This document shows, one piece after another, positions 10,363-21,740 of a stretch of 64,000 bases of DNA. The stretch covers positions 1 to 64,000 of the forward strand of contig JAKZJZ010000057.1 in NCBI GenBank assembly GCA_022702705.1, written 5' to 3'. The position numbers and the translations under genes were made by a program. Within the stretch, counting starts at the first letter, position 1; every line of letters begins with the position of its first letter. The notes beneath the pieces are model-generated. The model was not told the origin of the DNA, searched no databases, and saw only the letters and a list, made by a program, of their open reading frames with translations. This DNA is from Papilionanthe hookeriana x Papilionanthe teres. Taxonomy: Eukaryota > Streptophyta > Magnoliopsida > Asparagales > Orchidaceae.

Positions 10363-11984
10363 AAATTCCTCTCTCCATTATAATCGGATAATTACGCTTT
10401 CAAAAATCGGTAGTACATCCATGTCCTTAGTGGATCAAACTACCCTTCTTTCCGTTGGAATACTATGTTCATTTCTATCTTGAATGAGTATAGCCAACAT
10501 TCTCTCGGATTTAGGAGCCACTGTTTAGACACCCCAAAACAGAGAGGTTCCGAGATCCTTTTACCTCATTTTTGAGGTGGGGTGGACCCCGATAGGTGTT
10601 AGTTTAGGAATGATCCTTCGAGTCGAGAAGTCTTGCTTAAGACTCTCTTTTCCTTTCCAACTCTGAATCGGATTCCTTACCTTCTCTACACCTTTGAACA
10701 TTCCGTTCTAAATAAACAAAACCCTCTAATAAGTGATTCTTTTAACAAATGATTCCTTCTTATAAATACATGAACAAGAATGAGTTCGGACTCTTTTCAA
10801 TTCCTTTCTTTTCGTCCTAAAGAAAAGAAGCATAACTTGGGACTGACAACCAGAATCTACCCTGCAGAAATGGAAGCCCCGAAGCTGATTTTCTCCTTCA
10901 CCAATGGATTGGACTTCGCATGTCTATAAGGATGAGCTTGCCCGACAATGGGATCATCCGATTTGGACAAGGATTTGAAAACACGAATGTCAAGGTCACC
11001 GACGTCTCCCTCTTTGCAGCGACGAACAAGGTATCCGAAGGCCGAGGAGCCAGCGCTGAGTTCGACCTTAGGTCGACCCGAGAGTTCCCTCCTCTGCAAA
11101 GGATCCCGACTAGGAGGAGTACCGCCGTCCGCGGGAGGACCATTCTTACTACCCCATTTGGTCTAGTTGTTTCGCACCTACCCCGACTTCCGCCAAATCA
11201 AAGGGGAAAGAAATCCGGAACTATGGTAAGCACTGTTACCGTGGAGGGTACGGATCTTCTGTAAGACCTTCGTTTTCGAAATCGGGTCCGGTTCAAAGAT
11301 TCCATCAGCGACGAGGACCCGAAGAAGAAACGAAGTAGAAGGATCGCCGGAGAAGCCGGAGCTGCTGAGATTGCTTTCTGGAGGAAATTCCGGAGCTACC
11401 TGAATATACACCAGCTGCGGAATATACACCGTCGCTGACTACATACCACTTTTGGGAGGAAGCGGGTTCCATCCCTCTCCGCCGCAAAGGATGAGGAGAA
11501 TGTTCGCAAGATTGCTTTGCCACATTACCTCGACCCGCATACTACAACGATAGCCGCAAGAAAAGAACTAGAACTACGCCGTTTGCTCGATCGCAAACTT
11601 TGGTAGAAAAGTTAGCAAGGAAGGAAAAGCTGCCGTATCGGAGATTCTACGAAGGATAGGGCGGATGCCGAGTCAAATCCCGTCTTGGGCCCCGAGTAGA
11701 GCCCGCCATCATGACGAAAAGCCGAGTAAAAGAATGAAGGCTAGCCCGCCCGTTGTTGTCTCAGGATTACAGATTAGGGAGGATACCACCTTCCGGCATT
11801 TGGCCGACGGACCATCCGGTCCTAGACCTTCCGGTGCTAGAAGGATGGTATGGCGTCCCACTATCTGGGCGATTGAGATTGAAACAACGGCCGAGAAAGA
11901 AAGTCTCGCCAGGAGGCTGGAATGCGAAGAAAGTGCTACTTGCGATAAAAGGGACTCGTGAAAAAGGGACCCGGCGGCTATCGC
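10363..11984 (+). other. E2 leader and degenerate reading frames before gag
   Basis: The first 500 bases are an untranslated leader with small hairpins (for example ACCTCA/TGAGGT near 10563 and AGTCTT/AAGACT near 10640). From about 10860 to 11980 base composition becomes GC-richer and codon-like, with open stretches at 10920-11264 and 11665-11961, but no frame stays open. Translations are rich in Arg, Lys and Ser. Ogre-type elements carry an extra ORF before gag, and this could be its remnant; I recognise no domain. Confidence 0.4.
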
Positions 11985-13445
11985 ATGACAACCGCAAAGA
12001 CACACAGAAAGCTCCGCTAGAAGATGCCATGGAAAAGTTGAGAACCGATATCCGACGGTTGGCAAAAGAAAGAGAAGAAAAGTTCGGAGATGAAATCGAT
12101 TCATCGGAGTTCATGGACAACGAATATGCAGAAATCAATATGGTTGAGACACGAGCTTCATCAGCTTCGCATGGTGCTCCTGCTGCCGCAGAAAGAGAGG
12201 AGCCGGAACTAATGAGAAGACAGCTTCAGGAAAAAGACGACACGATCGCTCAAATGGCGAAAAGGATGGAAGAGATGGCCGTAGCTCTGGCCACTCTCCG
12301 GAGTCGAAATACAACCACATAGAGAGACACCCCCGGAGGTCATTCACATTGTAGACGGAGGAAAGGAGATTACATCCGTCAATGGGGATGACCAGTGAAA
12401 AAGGATACAACACAAAGTATGATCCACGAAAAGGATATCAAGAACTTGGTAGAACGGCGGAGTGCGAGAAGCCTTAGCACAATCGAAGAACGGGACATCC
12501 ATTCGGACGGGTAGACCTTACCCGGAAGAATTCGACGCCGTTCGATACCGAAAGGCTTCGTACCACCTCCGTTCAAGACCTTCGACGGAACCGGGAACCC
12601 CCGACGGCATGTTGCACACTTTCGTGCCGAGTTGTTGCAATGCGGCGGGAGCGATGCGTTACTCTTCCGACGGTTCGTCGGCGGTCCGTCGGGAATCGCC
12701 TTCGGCGGGTATGCGGAATTACCCGATGGCTCGGTGAAGACATTCTCGGAGCTAGAAAGTCTCTTCATTAAGCGATTTGCCGGAGCTCGGCACCACATCA
12801 CTATAGGTGATTTAGTGGTAGAGAAACAAAGGCCGAATGAAACTTTGGTGGATTACATACTTCGATGGAGAAACTTAAGCATGAAGTGTGAACCACAACT
12901 GCAAGAACAACATGCGATCGGCATCTTGCTTAAAAGCATTCACGGCCCAATATCACTTCTCCTCGAAGGATTCATTATTAAGACTTTTGAGAAGTTGTTA
13001 AGCAAGGCCGGAAGCTTGCAAGAAGAGGCGAAAGCAATTGAGTTTTGCCGACAAGACGGACAAGCAGAAGCCGGTGAAGACCTTCGAAAAGAAATCCGGG
13101 ATCATTGCAGCAGTTGATAAAGGCAAGCAACCGATGCAAATACCACCGGAACGGCCGCAGTAACCACAACGGAGATTACCGGCAACCCCGGTCCAGCTAT
13201 CGGTCGTCTCCGCGGTATGAACAACCGCCTCGTCCGTAACGTACATTAAGGGAGCTTCGAGCGAGAGAATATCCGTTCAAAAATGAAGCGATACCGAAAA
13301 TGTTCCGTAGCCTAATGAAGACTCCAGATTTCAGTGCACGGAACCTAAAAGACCGGAGGAAGTCAACAAGAACGGTGATCCCAACTTTTGCCCCTACCAT
13401 CGGATGCTTGGGCACAAGATAGAAGATTGCATTACCTTTAAAAGT
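11985..13445 (+). pseudogene. gag: E2 gag, frameshifted
   Basis: Gag forms the particle that packages element RNA. The first part (to about 12320) is a charged, heptad-rich stretch (MRRQLQEKDDTIAQMAKRM) suggesting a coiled coil. The core capsid-like domain (Retrotrans_gag family) is clear at about 12740-12990, with TFSELESLFIKRF and the DYILRWRNLS segment usual in this family. A zinc-knuckle-like motif, C-x2-H-x4-H-x4-C (CPYHRMLGHKIEDC), follows at about 13389-13430. At least three frame changes occur, near 12330-12400, 12585 and 13120-13380. Protease follows downstream in Tat order. Confidence 0.8.
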
Positions 13446-14215
13446 TGGCTCAACGACAACCTTCGGAAAGGAAATATAACAATCCCGAAGGAGTACATGA
13501 AGGAACCCCGAAAGGAGGTTCCATCGATGTTATCTCAGCCGATCCCGTCATTCCGATAGATCCCTATGCAGTTGACGATGGATGGACTACCGCCTGGATG
13601 AGGTCTTCGAAGAAGATTTTAGACAGCATCCGAACCGCTTCGGTGCGAGCTTCAATTCAGAGTTCGAGACCTGTTAAGCCGGTACTATCACTTGCGATAG
13701 AAGAACCACCTCGACAGGAGACGATCGAAGAAAAGAAGAAAATTGACGAAGAAGAGGGGACCGAAACTCCTAAGGCTAGACTAGGGGCTGCTTATCCTAG
13801 GATAGTTGTTTCCGATTCGGGGGAGAAATCCCTCGAACCTCTGATTTTGTATGATTATCTGCTCACTTCGGTGGGATCATATAATGATAAGGGTGATGGC
13901 GTTGGCTACGTTTTGACTGTTTCTAACGATTACGTAACTAGCGACAATCCGGACATCGATTTCGATACCAACGACAATTCTCAAATCATACACAATCTCG
14001 ACGAGCAAAATAACGAAGAAGATATCCATCGAGGAGGCTACGAGAGCTCAACGAAGCAACGGATCTATGCGTGAGTTTCGAGGAGCTCCGGTTACGATAG
14101 AGTTAGAGCCTTCGATTTTGAAGATAATCCGGAAGAGCCTGTCATTCCGATTCGGGAGGAGACACCGACAAGTTCGACACTAGATTCGGAAGAAATTACG
14201 AAGTCAACTTGAGAA
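13446..14215 (+). pseudogene. E2 region between gag and protease
   Basis: The open frame 13445-14074 continues from the gag zinc-knuckle region by a frame change. It contains IDPYAVDDGWTTAW, then a low-complexity acidic and lysine-rich segment (about 13690-13780) and an Asp/Asn-rich tail. This is probably the gag C-terminus or gag-protease linker of the polyprotein. No catalytic motif is visible. The frame closes at 14074, and coding-like sequence resumes in another frame. Confidence 0.45.
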
Positions 14216-14792
14216 GTGGAAAAGTTTTACCTCCGAGAATGGGTCCAAAAGACGAAGGAAAGCGGGTGGTTGTTCAAGAAGAACCAACCCCGGCGAGAAG
14301 AAATACCCATTCGAGAAGAAGCCGAGACACATGGAAATAAAGTGGACTACAACGTGCTAGCCCATCTTAGGAAACTACCGGCCAAATCGAGCATTTACGA
14401 TGCTCTCATCTTATCGAAAGGAGATGAGAGAAGCTCCGATCGAGGCCTTACTTGATCTAGAAATTTGCTTAGCTCGAATGGCCGAAGATTCCTTAGATGA
14501 GGTTTGCTCGTTAAAGGAACAACGAGGCGTTACCTTCACGGACAATGACCTACTACTGGGACGACGAGATCACGACCGACCGTTGTACATTTCGATTACA
14601 ATTGGGAAGTTTACGCTCTCCGGAGTATTGGTGGATCCGGGAGCATCGATCAATATAATGAGTCTTCGAACACTAGCATACTTGGAAATTAATGCTCGCG
14701 AGCTCGAAGCGGACAAAATGTTATTAAGAGGATTCGACCGAGAAAGGAGAAAGAGCCCTCGGGTCAATAACGCTAGCGATGAAGACCGGTGA
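14216..14792 (+). pseudogene. pro: E2 aspartic protease (retropepsin)
   Basis: The protease cuts the polyprotein. The core is at about 14574-14790: LYISITIGKFTLSGVL leads into VDPGASINIMS, the active-site loop in the D-x-G-[AS]-S form normal for Tat and Athila proteases, with the catalytic Asp codon at 14634-14636. LLRGFD further on resembles the flap region. An upstream frame (14216-14455) supplies the linker, and a frameshift near 14430 joins them. Retropepsins act as dimers of about 100 residues, which fits the size. Nothing essential is missing in the visible loop; the break is upstream of it. Confidence 0.8.
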
Positions 14793-15709
14793 CTTAGCAA
14801 AGACAACCGCAAAATTTCACATAAGCGATTCGAAACGTCGTTCAACGCTCTGCGGGCCGACCATGGATACATGAAAACGGGATGGTACCATCATCTCTGC
14901 ATCGGTGCATCAAATACTACGATGGAGGGGAACGAGTGCATCAAAGGTGACTTGCGACCATTCTCCGTACATGAGATTGGAATCCATGAAGATGCGACTT
15001 ATTATGCACCGCCAAAGAAAACGATCTTCTCCAGAGATACCGTAACAAATGAAGCAAAGAAAGTTCAAGACAACGAAGAACTTGAAGTTCTAGTCCAACA
15101 GTCACTCACCACTCCCTTCCGGCGAGATGGTGAAGGTTTCTCTACAACTCTCATCCGAGGTCGAGGCCGGGGACGAGGCCGTGGTAGAGACGTTAGGACG
15201 ATTGGACGAGAGGAAACCGACCATCAATGTTGATTGGGAAGATAGTTCGAAGAAGAAAAAGAAATCAAACAAGAAGCAGCGACAATAAGTCGGAAGAAGC
15301 CGCAATTCAAGATCTCCTCGAAGATGAAAAGAATGAAGAATATAAATCAATGTACGAGAAGATTAACCACTACGTACATACTATGACCCTAACCCCGATC
15401 CATTCTAACAAGATCGAGGGTATGGTGGTCGAAGAGGTACGTAACGATGGTGCGAGGCCGATCAAATTCCACCGTGGTGCTTCTACCTCCAAAACTGAAA
15501 ATAATGTACAATTCGAAGATGTCACTTCATCAGAATTAATGGAATTACCTTTTGAGTGGTACTCTCCCTGTGTTCAAAATTTAATTCAACGTGGTTTCTT
15601 ACCTCGACAATGGACAAAAGGCCAATCACAACATTTTGAAAAGTTATGGAATAACTCGGTCGTCCACCCGATTCAAAGTATGGACTCGGATTCGGCACGG
15701 TAGGGTCGG
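14793..15709 (+). pseudogene. E2 protease-RT linker
   Basis: Two open stretches (14871-15233 and 15227-15703) in different frames carry the part of the polyprotein between protease and RT. The first includes HEIGIHEDATYYAPPKK and ends in an Arg-Gly-rich tract (GRGRGRGRGRD) from a GGNCGNGGNCG-like simple repeat near 15160-15190. The second has PIKFHRGAST and EWYSPCVQNLIQRGFLP. I know no enzymatic domain for this segment. Confidence 0.5.
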
Positions 15710-16935
15710 TTGACGATACCGAATTTTGCTTGGTTGTCACTTGCGAGTCCAATGAGAAGCTGCATGGAAACTACGGACGAACTCGAAGATTTACTAAGTG
15801 GAGACGCTCCACCGGAATTCGAAGAAGAAATTAAATCCATGATAGATGAGTTAACGGAAGTTAACTTAGGTACTAGCGAAGAGCCTAGACCTACCTTTGT
15901 TAGCTCCTTACTCGACAAAGAAGACTCCGAAGAAATAATCAAATTATTAATGGAATTTAAGGACCGTTTTGCTTGGAACTACGATGAAATGCCGGGATTA
16001 GCTCCGAGGTCGCGATCCATAAGCTAGGAGTGGATCCTACTTCGTCCCGGTCGGACAAGGTCCCGAGAAGAATGCGTCTAGAAATCGAACAACAAGTCAT
16101 AGCCGAAGTTAAAAAGCTAATAGACGCTAAATTTGTCCGTGAAGAACAATACCCGACTTGGCTAGCCAATGTGGTGCCGGTCGAGAAGAAGAATGGTCGG
16201 ATCGGAATCTGTGTGGACTTCGAGAGATTTAAACAAGGCATGTCCAAAGGATGAATTCCCTCTACCGATCCCGGAATTAATGATCGACATTGCTTCAACA
16301 CATGAAATATTCTCGTTCATTGATGGATCTTCGGGATACGACGGATAAAAATGGCTCCGAGAAGATGAAAAGCTTACGGCATTCGAACGCCGATCGGAGT
16401 ATTTTGCTACACGATAATGCCATTCGGATCGAAGAACGCAGGAGTAACCTACCGAGAGCAATGACAAGAATTTTTGATGATCTCATCCACAATCGAGTCG
16501 AATGCTTACGTGGACGATGTGGTCATCAAAAGCAAAGTAAAGGAAAACCACCCGTATGATTTGAGAATTGTTTTCGAACGATTAAGACAATTTAACCTTA
16601 AGATGAATCCCTTAAAATGTGCCTTCGGCGTCACCTCCGGGAAATTCTTAGGATTCGTTGTCCGACATCGTGGAATTGAAATCGACCGGAGAAGATTAAA
16701 AGCTATCTTAGAAATGCCGCCTCCCAAAACCTTAAAACAACTACGATCTTTTCAAGGAAGCCGGCATATCTTCGACGCTTTATCTCGAGCACTGTCGAGT
16801 AGGTGTCGGCCTTTCTCGGCACTAGTTAAAAAGGACGCCAAATTTATTTGGGAAGAGAAATGCCGGAAGGCCTTCGAGGACATTAAACAATATTTAATGA
16901 CACCTCCTGTCTTAGCAGCCCCGAGTCTCGGGTAG
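15710..16935 (+). pseudogene. RT: E2 reverse transcriptase, frameshifted
   Basis: RT copies element RNA into DNA. The N-terminal lead-in FAWNYDEMPGL (about 15967) is typical of plant gypsy RT. The fingers segment YPTWLANVVPVEKKNGRIG lies near 16150-16205, and the active-site box YVDD is intact at 16507-16518 (AYVDDVVIKSK). The thumb and connection segment with FLGFVVRHRGIEID follows near 16650. The middle, including the DGSSGY region near 16325, is spread over three frames, with stops at 16254 and around 16345. Frame changes also fall near 16020 and 16480. RNase H follows directly. Confidence 0.9.
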
Positions 16936-17330
16936 GCTGCCGATACTTTACACCGCGGCTTTAGACGACTCTCTCGGAGCCCTGTTGGCCGGGTCGATGA
17001 TGAGGGTAAAGAAAATGCTCTTTACTACTTAAGCCGTCGTTTACTTCCGACGGAAGTAAGGTATCCCGCAATTGAAAAGCATTGTTTGGCCACGATCTTC
17101 GTCGCTCAAAAGCTCGGGCACTACATGCTTTCTCATAAGGTCAACCTGATCTCGAAGTTTAATCCATTGCAATACTTGATGACTCGTCCAACACTTTCCG
17201 TGCAGACTTGCCGGATGGTCGATGATATTATTGCAATTCGATATAACTTTCGTGCCTCCGCGTGCCGTAAAGGGACAAGTCTTAGCGGACTTCCTCGCGG
17301 CGCACCCTTTGCCGGCGGAATCTCCTCTCG
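16936..17330 (+). pseudogene. RH: E2 RNase H (first, gypsy-type)
   Basis: RNase H removes RNA from the RNA-DNA hybrid. The fragment begins with AALDDSLGALLAG near 16960, continues through ENALYYLSRR and then, near 17065-17200, EKHCLATIFVAQKLGHYMLSH and SKFNPLQYLM. These are the usual blocks of the domain behind plant gypsy RT. The sequence shifts frame two or three times. It ends in the tether FDITFVPPRAVKGQVLADF (about 17237-17295), a signature of Tat-type elements that leads into the second RNase H. Confidence 0.85.
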
Positions 17331-17339
17331 ATGATGATT

Positions 17340-17830
17340 TGCCGGATGAACAAATAATGAACCTAGAAGACCTTGATGATCGACGTTGGGAATTATATTT
17401 CGACGGAGCATCTTCGACACACAAAGACGAAGAATCGCAAGTGATAGTGCCCGTAAGGCAGGAATCGGGCTAATCTTTATAACACGGAGCGTGGGATGTT
17501 AAGATATTCCTACCACTTGACGGAACCGTGTACAAACAATGAAGCGAATATGAAGCCCTCATAACGAGATCCGGAATTAGCTATTCGAATGGGGATAACG
17601 GACATCAACATCTACGGGGATTCGCGAGTTAATCATTCAACGGATCGCCGGACAATACGGAATTTTAAAGCCAAGACTCGAACAATACTTCCGGTATGCC
17701 ATACAAGTGTTGGAACAGATTCCAAATGTGACGATCTACAAAATTCCCGAGAAAGAAAATGCTTTAGCGAGATGCTTTAGCCCGTCTCGCAAAAGAATTC
17801 GCCTGTTTGCAAGATGAATCGGTGGAAGTG
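17340..17830 (+). pseudogene. aRH: E2 second RNase H (archaeal-type, Tat lineage)
   Basis: Tat/Ogre elements carry an additional RNase H resembling archaeal and bacterial enzymes. Here WELYFDGASST (about 17387-17420) gives the first catalytic Asp. A YEALI block follows near 17550, then MGITDINIYGDS at about 17589-17625, with the middle Asp region, and ALARLAKEFACLQDES near 17775-17820. Several single-base frame changes separate the blocks. The presence of this domain is the best evidence for lineage. Confidence 0.8.
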
Positions 17831-19277
17831 TCGGTTCACGGACGTCGGGTCCTATCGCGGCTCGACATAGACACAATACACAAATCGAGAAAAGAAAAAG
17901 AATCGATTGCGGCGGTGATGAGAAAACACGGAAGATTGGTGACGGCCATTAATAGACTACACCGCAAACGGAAAGCTACCGGACGATAGGTCGCTAGCCC
18001 ATCAGATTAAGAAAAGAACTTCGTCTTACGCATTAATAAACAACACATTGTACGAAAGGTCTTTTGATCAAATGTGGCTAAGGTGCTTAAGCGGGTCCGA
18101 GGCCCGTGAAATCGTTAAAGAGGTGCATTCTGGACTCTGTGGCGCTCACCAGTCGGGTCCAAAGATGAAAATGAAAATTAAAAGACTAGGGTACTACTGG
18201 CCCTCGATGATGACCAACTGCATGAAAATCGCCAAGAGCTGTCATCAATTCCAAGTGCACGGAGTGGTTCTACACCAACCTCCAAATGTGCTACACCCGA
18301 CAATTGCATCGTGGTCATTTGAATGTTGGGGCACAGATATAGTGGGTCCAATAGAACCACCATCTTCAAAAGGACATCGTTTCATTCTTGCGGCTACGGA
18401 TTACTTTTCCAAGTGGGCGAGAGGCGAGTTCCACTTAGAGAAGTGAAAGCACACCACGTGCTACGGTTTTCAAGAACCAAGTTGTCTACCGTTTCGGAGT
18501 GCCGCGCAGGATCATCTCGGATAATGGGTCGGCATTCGGAAGCACACAAATCAACAATTTTGTCGGGAGACACGGAATCGGCCGGCGATACTCGACAATT
18601 TACTACCCAAGAGCAAACGGTCTCGCCGAGGCTTTTAATAAAACTCTCGTTCAAATCTTAAAGAAAACCTTGGACGATAATAAAAGAAATTGGCACGAGA
18701 AATTGTTAGAAGCCTTATGGGCCTACGAGGACAACCTTCGAACTCCTACTCGAAGCTACACCTTACGCTGCGGGTGTATGGGTCCGAGGCGAGTGTTACC
18801 TTTAGAGGTTCGGCTTCCTTCACTCGGGATTGCGGTTGCAAACAAGATCACGACGAGAAGAGAACGCCAAATTACGACTCGAAGAATTAGAAGGCTTGGA
18901 AGGGAAAAGACTTGCGGCGCAACGGAATTTAGAACTATACCAAGCTAAGATGGTTCAAGCCCATGACAAAGCGGTCCGCCCAAGAACCTTAACAGTTGGT
19001 GACTTAGTTCACGTTCTCAAGAGACCTATTCTTGCACACCGCAAGATAGGAGGAAAATTTGAACCCACTTGGGAAGGACCGTTTGTGGTTGAAACGAGTA
19101 TACTCGGGAGGTTCCTACCGGCTAGTGAATTGCCGGGGAGAACGACATATGCTTCCGATCAACGGACGATACTTGAAAAAGTATTACGCTACTCGATGTT
19201 TCGAAGGAATGAATTTTTCATCCCCAAGAAACACGGGCGAAGTAATTACTTATGATTGGGTCCGAACCCAAAAATAA
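17831..19277 (+). pseudogene. INT: E2 integrase, DD35E residues visible, frameshifted
   Basis: Integrase inserts the DNA copy. The zinc-binding region has EVHSGLCGAH and later CMKIAKSCHQF, where the usual second Cys of the CxxC pair reads Phe. The catalytic core has the first Asp (GTDIVGPI) at 18336, the second (SDNGSAF) at 18520 and Glu (NGLAEAFNK) at 18628, that is, 35 residues between the last two, as expected. A frameshift near 18446-18499 separates first and second Asp, and others occur near 18720-18850. The C-terminal domain ends with GGSYRLVNC and NGRYLKKYYA, a normal end for Tat polyproteins. The extra ORF region begins 160-180 bp further on. Confidence 0.9.
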
Positions 19278-20221
19278 TAAAATGTGTTAAAATAAATAAA
19301 GTCATGATAATATGTTTTCCTTGTTTTCTTTTCCAAATCAAAATCTCTTCCCTGATCTTATCCTACTTCATTCTCGTTAAATTTGAAAATAAAAAAAATA
19401 TATAAAAAAATGTATCTTTAATAAACATTTTCTTAATGTTCTTGTTCTTAGTACGGCCCCGATCATTTTCCTTGTCTTTTCGCGGGGAGATGTCGAACGG
19501 GCGGTTGGTCCTGAACTTTAAGAATGGCGTAAGCCTTGCACTCGATGAAAAGAGGGTGAAAGATGGAGCGATAATCGAGATTGACTCGGATTTCGCACCA
19601 GGCGAGCCTACGATACGAGGAAAGTGACTCGGGTCCCGTTAACCGAGAAGAACTACCCGGCAAACGGTGATGAAAGTGGGTGGCCCAAGCCACTAATCCA
19701 ACAACAAGAAAAGAAAAACAAACACCGAAGAAGATAAGAAAATGAAGTCCGTAGTCGCTACGATGCGAGGGCGGGCTTGTCGACACCGCGCCCACGAGAG
19801 ATTCATGAAGTTCGAAGGGCTACTCTCACAGCCCACGCAATGAAGAAATAAGAATCGCCGTATCCGTAAGATGTTAACAAAACTAGCCGCGGACCGGCGC
19901 GACGAGACGATTACTACCGCCGGTACGTACACTTCAAGGACACCGGTTCACCGGGAACCCGAAGAAAGGAGGCCGGTTCCTAGGATAACGGAAAGAATCG
20001 GGGAAATCTCCGGAAGATCGAAGAAAGAAGGCTACCACGCCACCGGATAGAACCACCAATAATGCATGACCTTGTTGCGGAAGCAACCCGGGGGATGTCC
20101 CGACGAGCATCATCCACGAGGAGCCGAGGTATGCGGGAGAACGTGAAGGGATTGAACCATATATCCCACAATATGTCACAAGGCCTCGCCATCTGCGGAT
20201 CATTACTGGAATACGAGCCTG
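19278..20221 (+). other. E2 extra-ORF region before the AlkB domain
   Basis: After about 160 bp of AT-rich spacer, an open frame (19436-19627) gives an N-terminus containing MSNGRLVLNFKNGVSLALDE. Coding-like, GC-richer sequence continues in shifting frames to the AlkB domain. One frame from 19740 to 20220 is rich in Arg and Ser (for example REIHEVRRATLTAHAMKK), suggesting a basic, possibly RNA-binding, N-terminal extension. Plant ALKBH9/10 proteins also have long low-complexity extensions outside the catalytic core. I do not recognise a domain here. Confidence 0.4.
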
Positions 20222-20969
20222 GAGAGAATGCGGAATGTTGAAAAGAAAACCTTTGAGTACTTCGAGAGAATTAAAGGTAGAAGAATCAATATACTAGAGG
20301 GTCTCGAGCTACATACCGACGTATTCTCGGAGTATGAACAACGACGCAAATCGTGGATTGTATCCGGGATTTGAAAAGAATGGGCCGAGCAGGCCGCCTG
20401 AGAGAAAACACATACTCGGAACCCCGAAGATGGATGCCAGGGAAGGGAAGAATCATAATACAATGCGGATGGTGCTACAACTTTGCTGAAGACAGGAAGG
20501 GAAACCCACCGGGAATACTCCGTCATGGGCAAGTAGATCCGATGCCATTAGTCATCAAGAGAAAGGTAAAAAGATTGATAACATGGAGGGTACTGCCAGA
20601 AGATTGCATACCCAATAGCTGCATTATCAACATCTACAAACAGGGTGACTGCATACCCCCACATATAGATCACCACGACTTCGTCGGACCTCTCGCACGG
20701 TCTCTTTCCCGAACGAGTGTAACATCATGTTCGGATCCGACCTCCGGATAGCGAGCCCGGGTGAGTTCCGAGGGCCGATAAAGATACCTTTACCGGTAGG
20801 TTTCGTCATGATACCGAAGGGCAACGGAGCAGATATCGCTAAGCATTGCATACCAGGAGTGCCAGTGAAGCGGATCTCAGTTACTTTCAAAAGGATGGAT
20901 GACAGGAAGACAACTTACCATTTTCAACCAGACCCAGAGCTAGAGAACCTCCGGCCTTACGAGCTGTGA
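20222..20969 (+). pseudogene. AlkB-family 2-oxoglutarate/Fe(II) dioxygenase domain, plant ALKBH9/10-like, inside E2
   Basis: AlkB enzymes oxidatively remove methyl groups from nucleic acids; plant ALKBH9/10 members demethylate m6A in RNA. Blocks in order: FEYFERIKGRRINILEGLEL (about 20252), TYSEPRRWMPGKGRIIIQ (about 20413), CYNFAEDRKGNPPGIL, the 2OG-binding N-x-Y at 20629-20637, CIPPHIDHHDF with the iron ligands H-x-D at 20662-20670, LPVGFVM, the distal His (AKHCIP) at 20844, and the C-terminal Arg (KRISVTFKR) at 20871. The second Arg of the R-x5-R motif reads Lys, with Arg next to it. Length (about 248 codons) fits the whole catalytic core. Small indels near 20348 and 20690-20700 change frame; the last frame ends in TGA at 20967. 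No intron interrupts it, which suggests capture from mRNA. Confidence 0.9.
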
Positions 20970-21740
20970 GTTACATGGGAGATATCACACCTTCAACGTA
21001 CATCCAGCCGGCATCCTTGCCAAGGATGGCTTGGAAGGTGATGTTATTAACCATGTACCCCACTATTCAGACATGGATTTTTTGACAGATGCTTCTTTGG
21101 ATGGACCTACAAAGATCATACATAGTCCGTTTTGAGTTTACATGGATTGTATGAAATGTATTCCAGATCGAGTTGTATGATGTATTTTCAACATGATTGG
21201 AATGAAAGTGACCATGTCACATTTTTGGCCATCACCTCTTTTGTGCAAATTGATTGGGAAACGCCATTAAAGTTAAATGAACTTCGAACAAAGAACAGAA
21301 AAGAAATAAAAAAAAGGGATAAAAGAAAACTTTCTTTAAAGATCTAAAAATGACAAACACCAAATTCACATGAACATTAAATAAACGATAAAATAAAATT
21401 TGAATCATTAAAAGATAAACAAAATCAACATAAATGTTAAATCAAATCACAAATCAAATTCTCAATCAAATTTCAAATTCAATATTTCCAAATTCCAAAT
21501 CAAATTTCAATCTTTTCAAATCACAAATCAAATTCTCAATCAAATTCCAAATCCACTCCCGATCAAGTTTCAAATTTGATCTTCCAAATTTCAAATCAAA
21601 TCTTAAATCAAATTTCAATCGAGTTCGAAGCTCATCCTTCCAAATCTCAAATTCAATCTTTCCGGATTTCAAGTCTCAATCAAATTCAAATTCAACTTCT
21701 TCCAGATCTCGAATCAAATATCAATCAAATCAAAATTCAA
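20970..21740 (+). other. E2 untranslated region after the AlkB frame
   Basis: No coding frame is recognisable. The first 350 bases are mixed composition, followed by A-rich DNA and, from about 21430, short irregular repeats of CAAATTCAAATC type that grade into the 82-bp array. Nothing else is visible. Confidence 0.5.
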
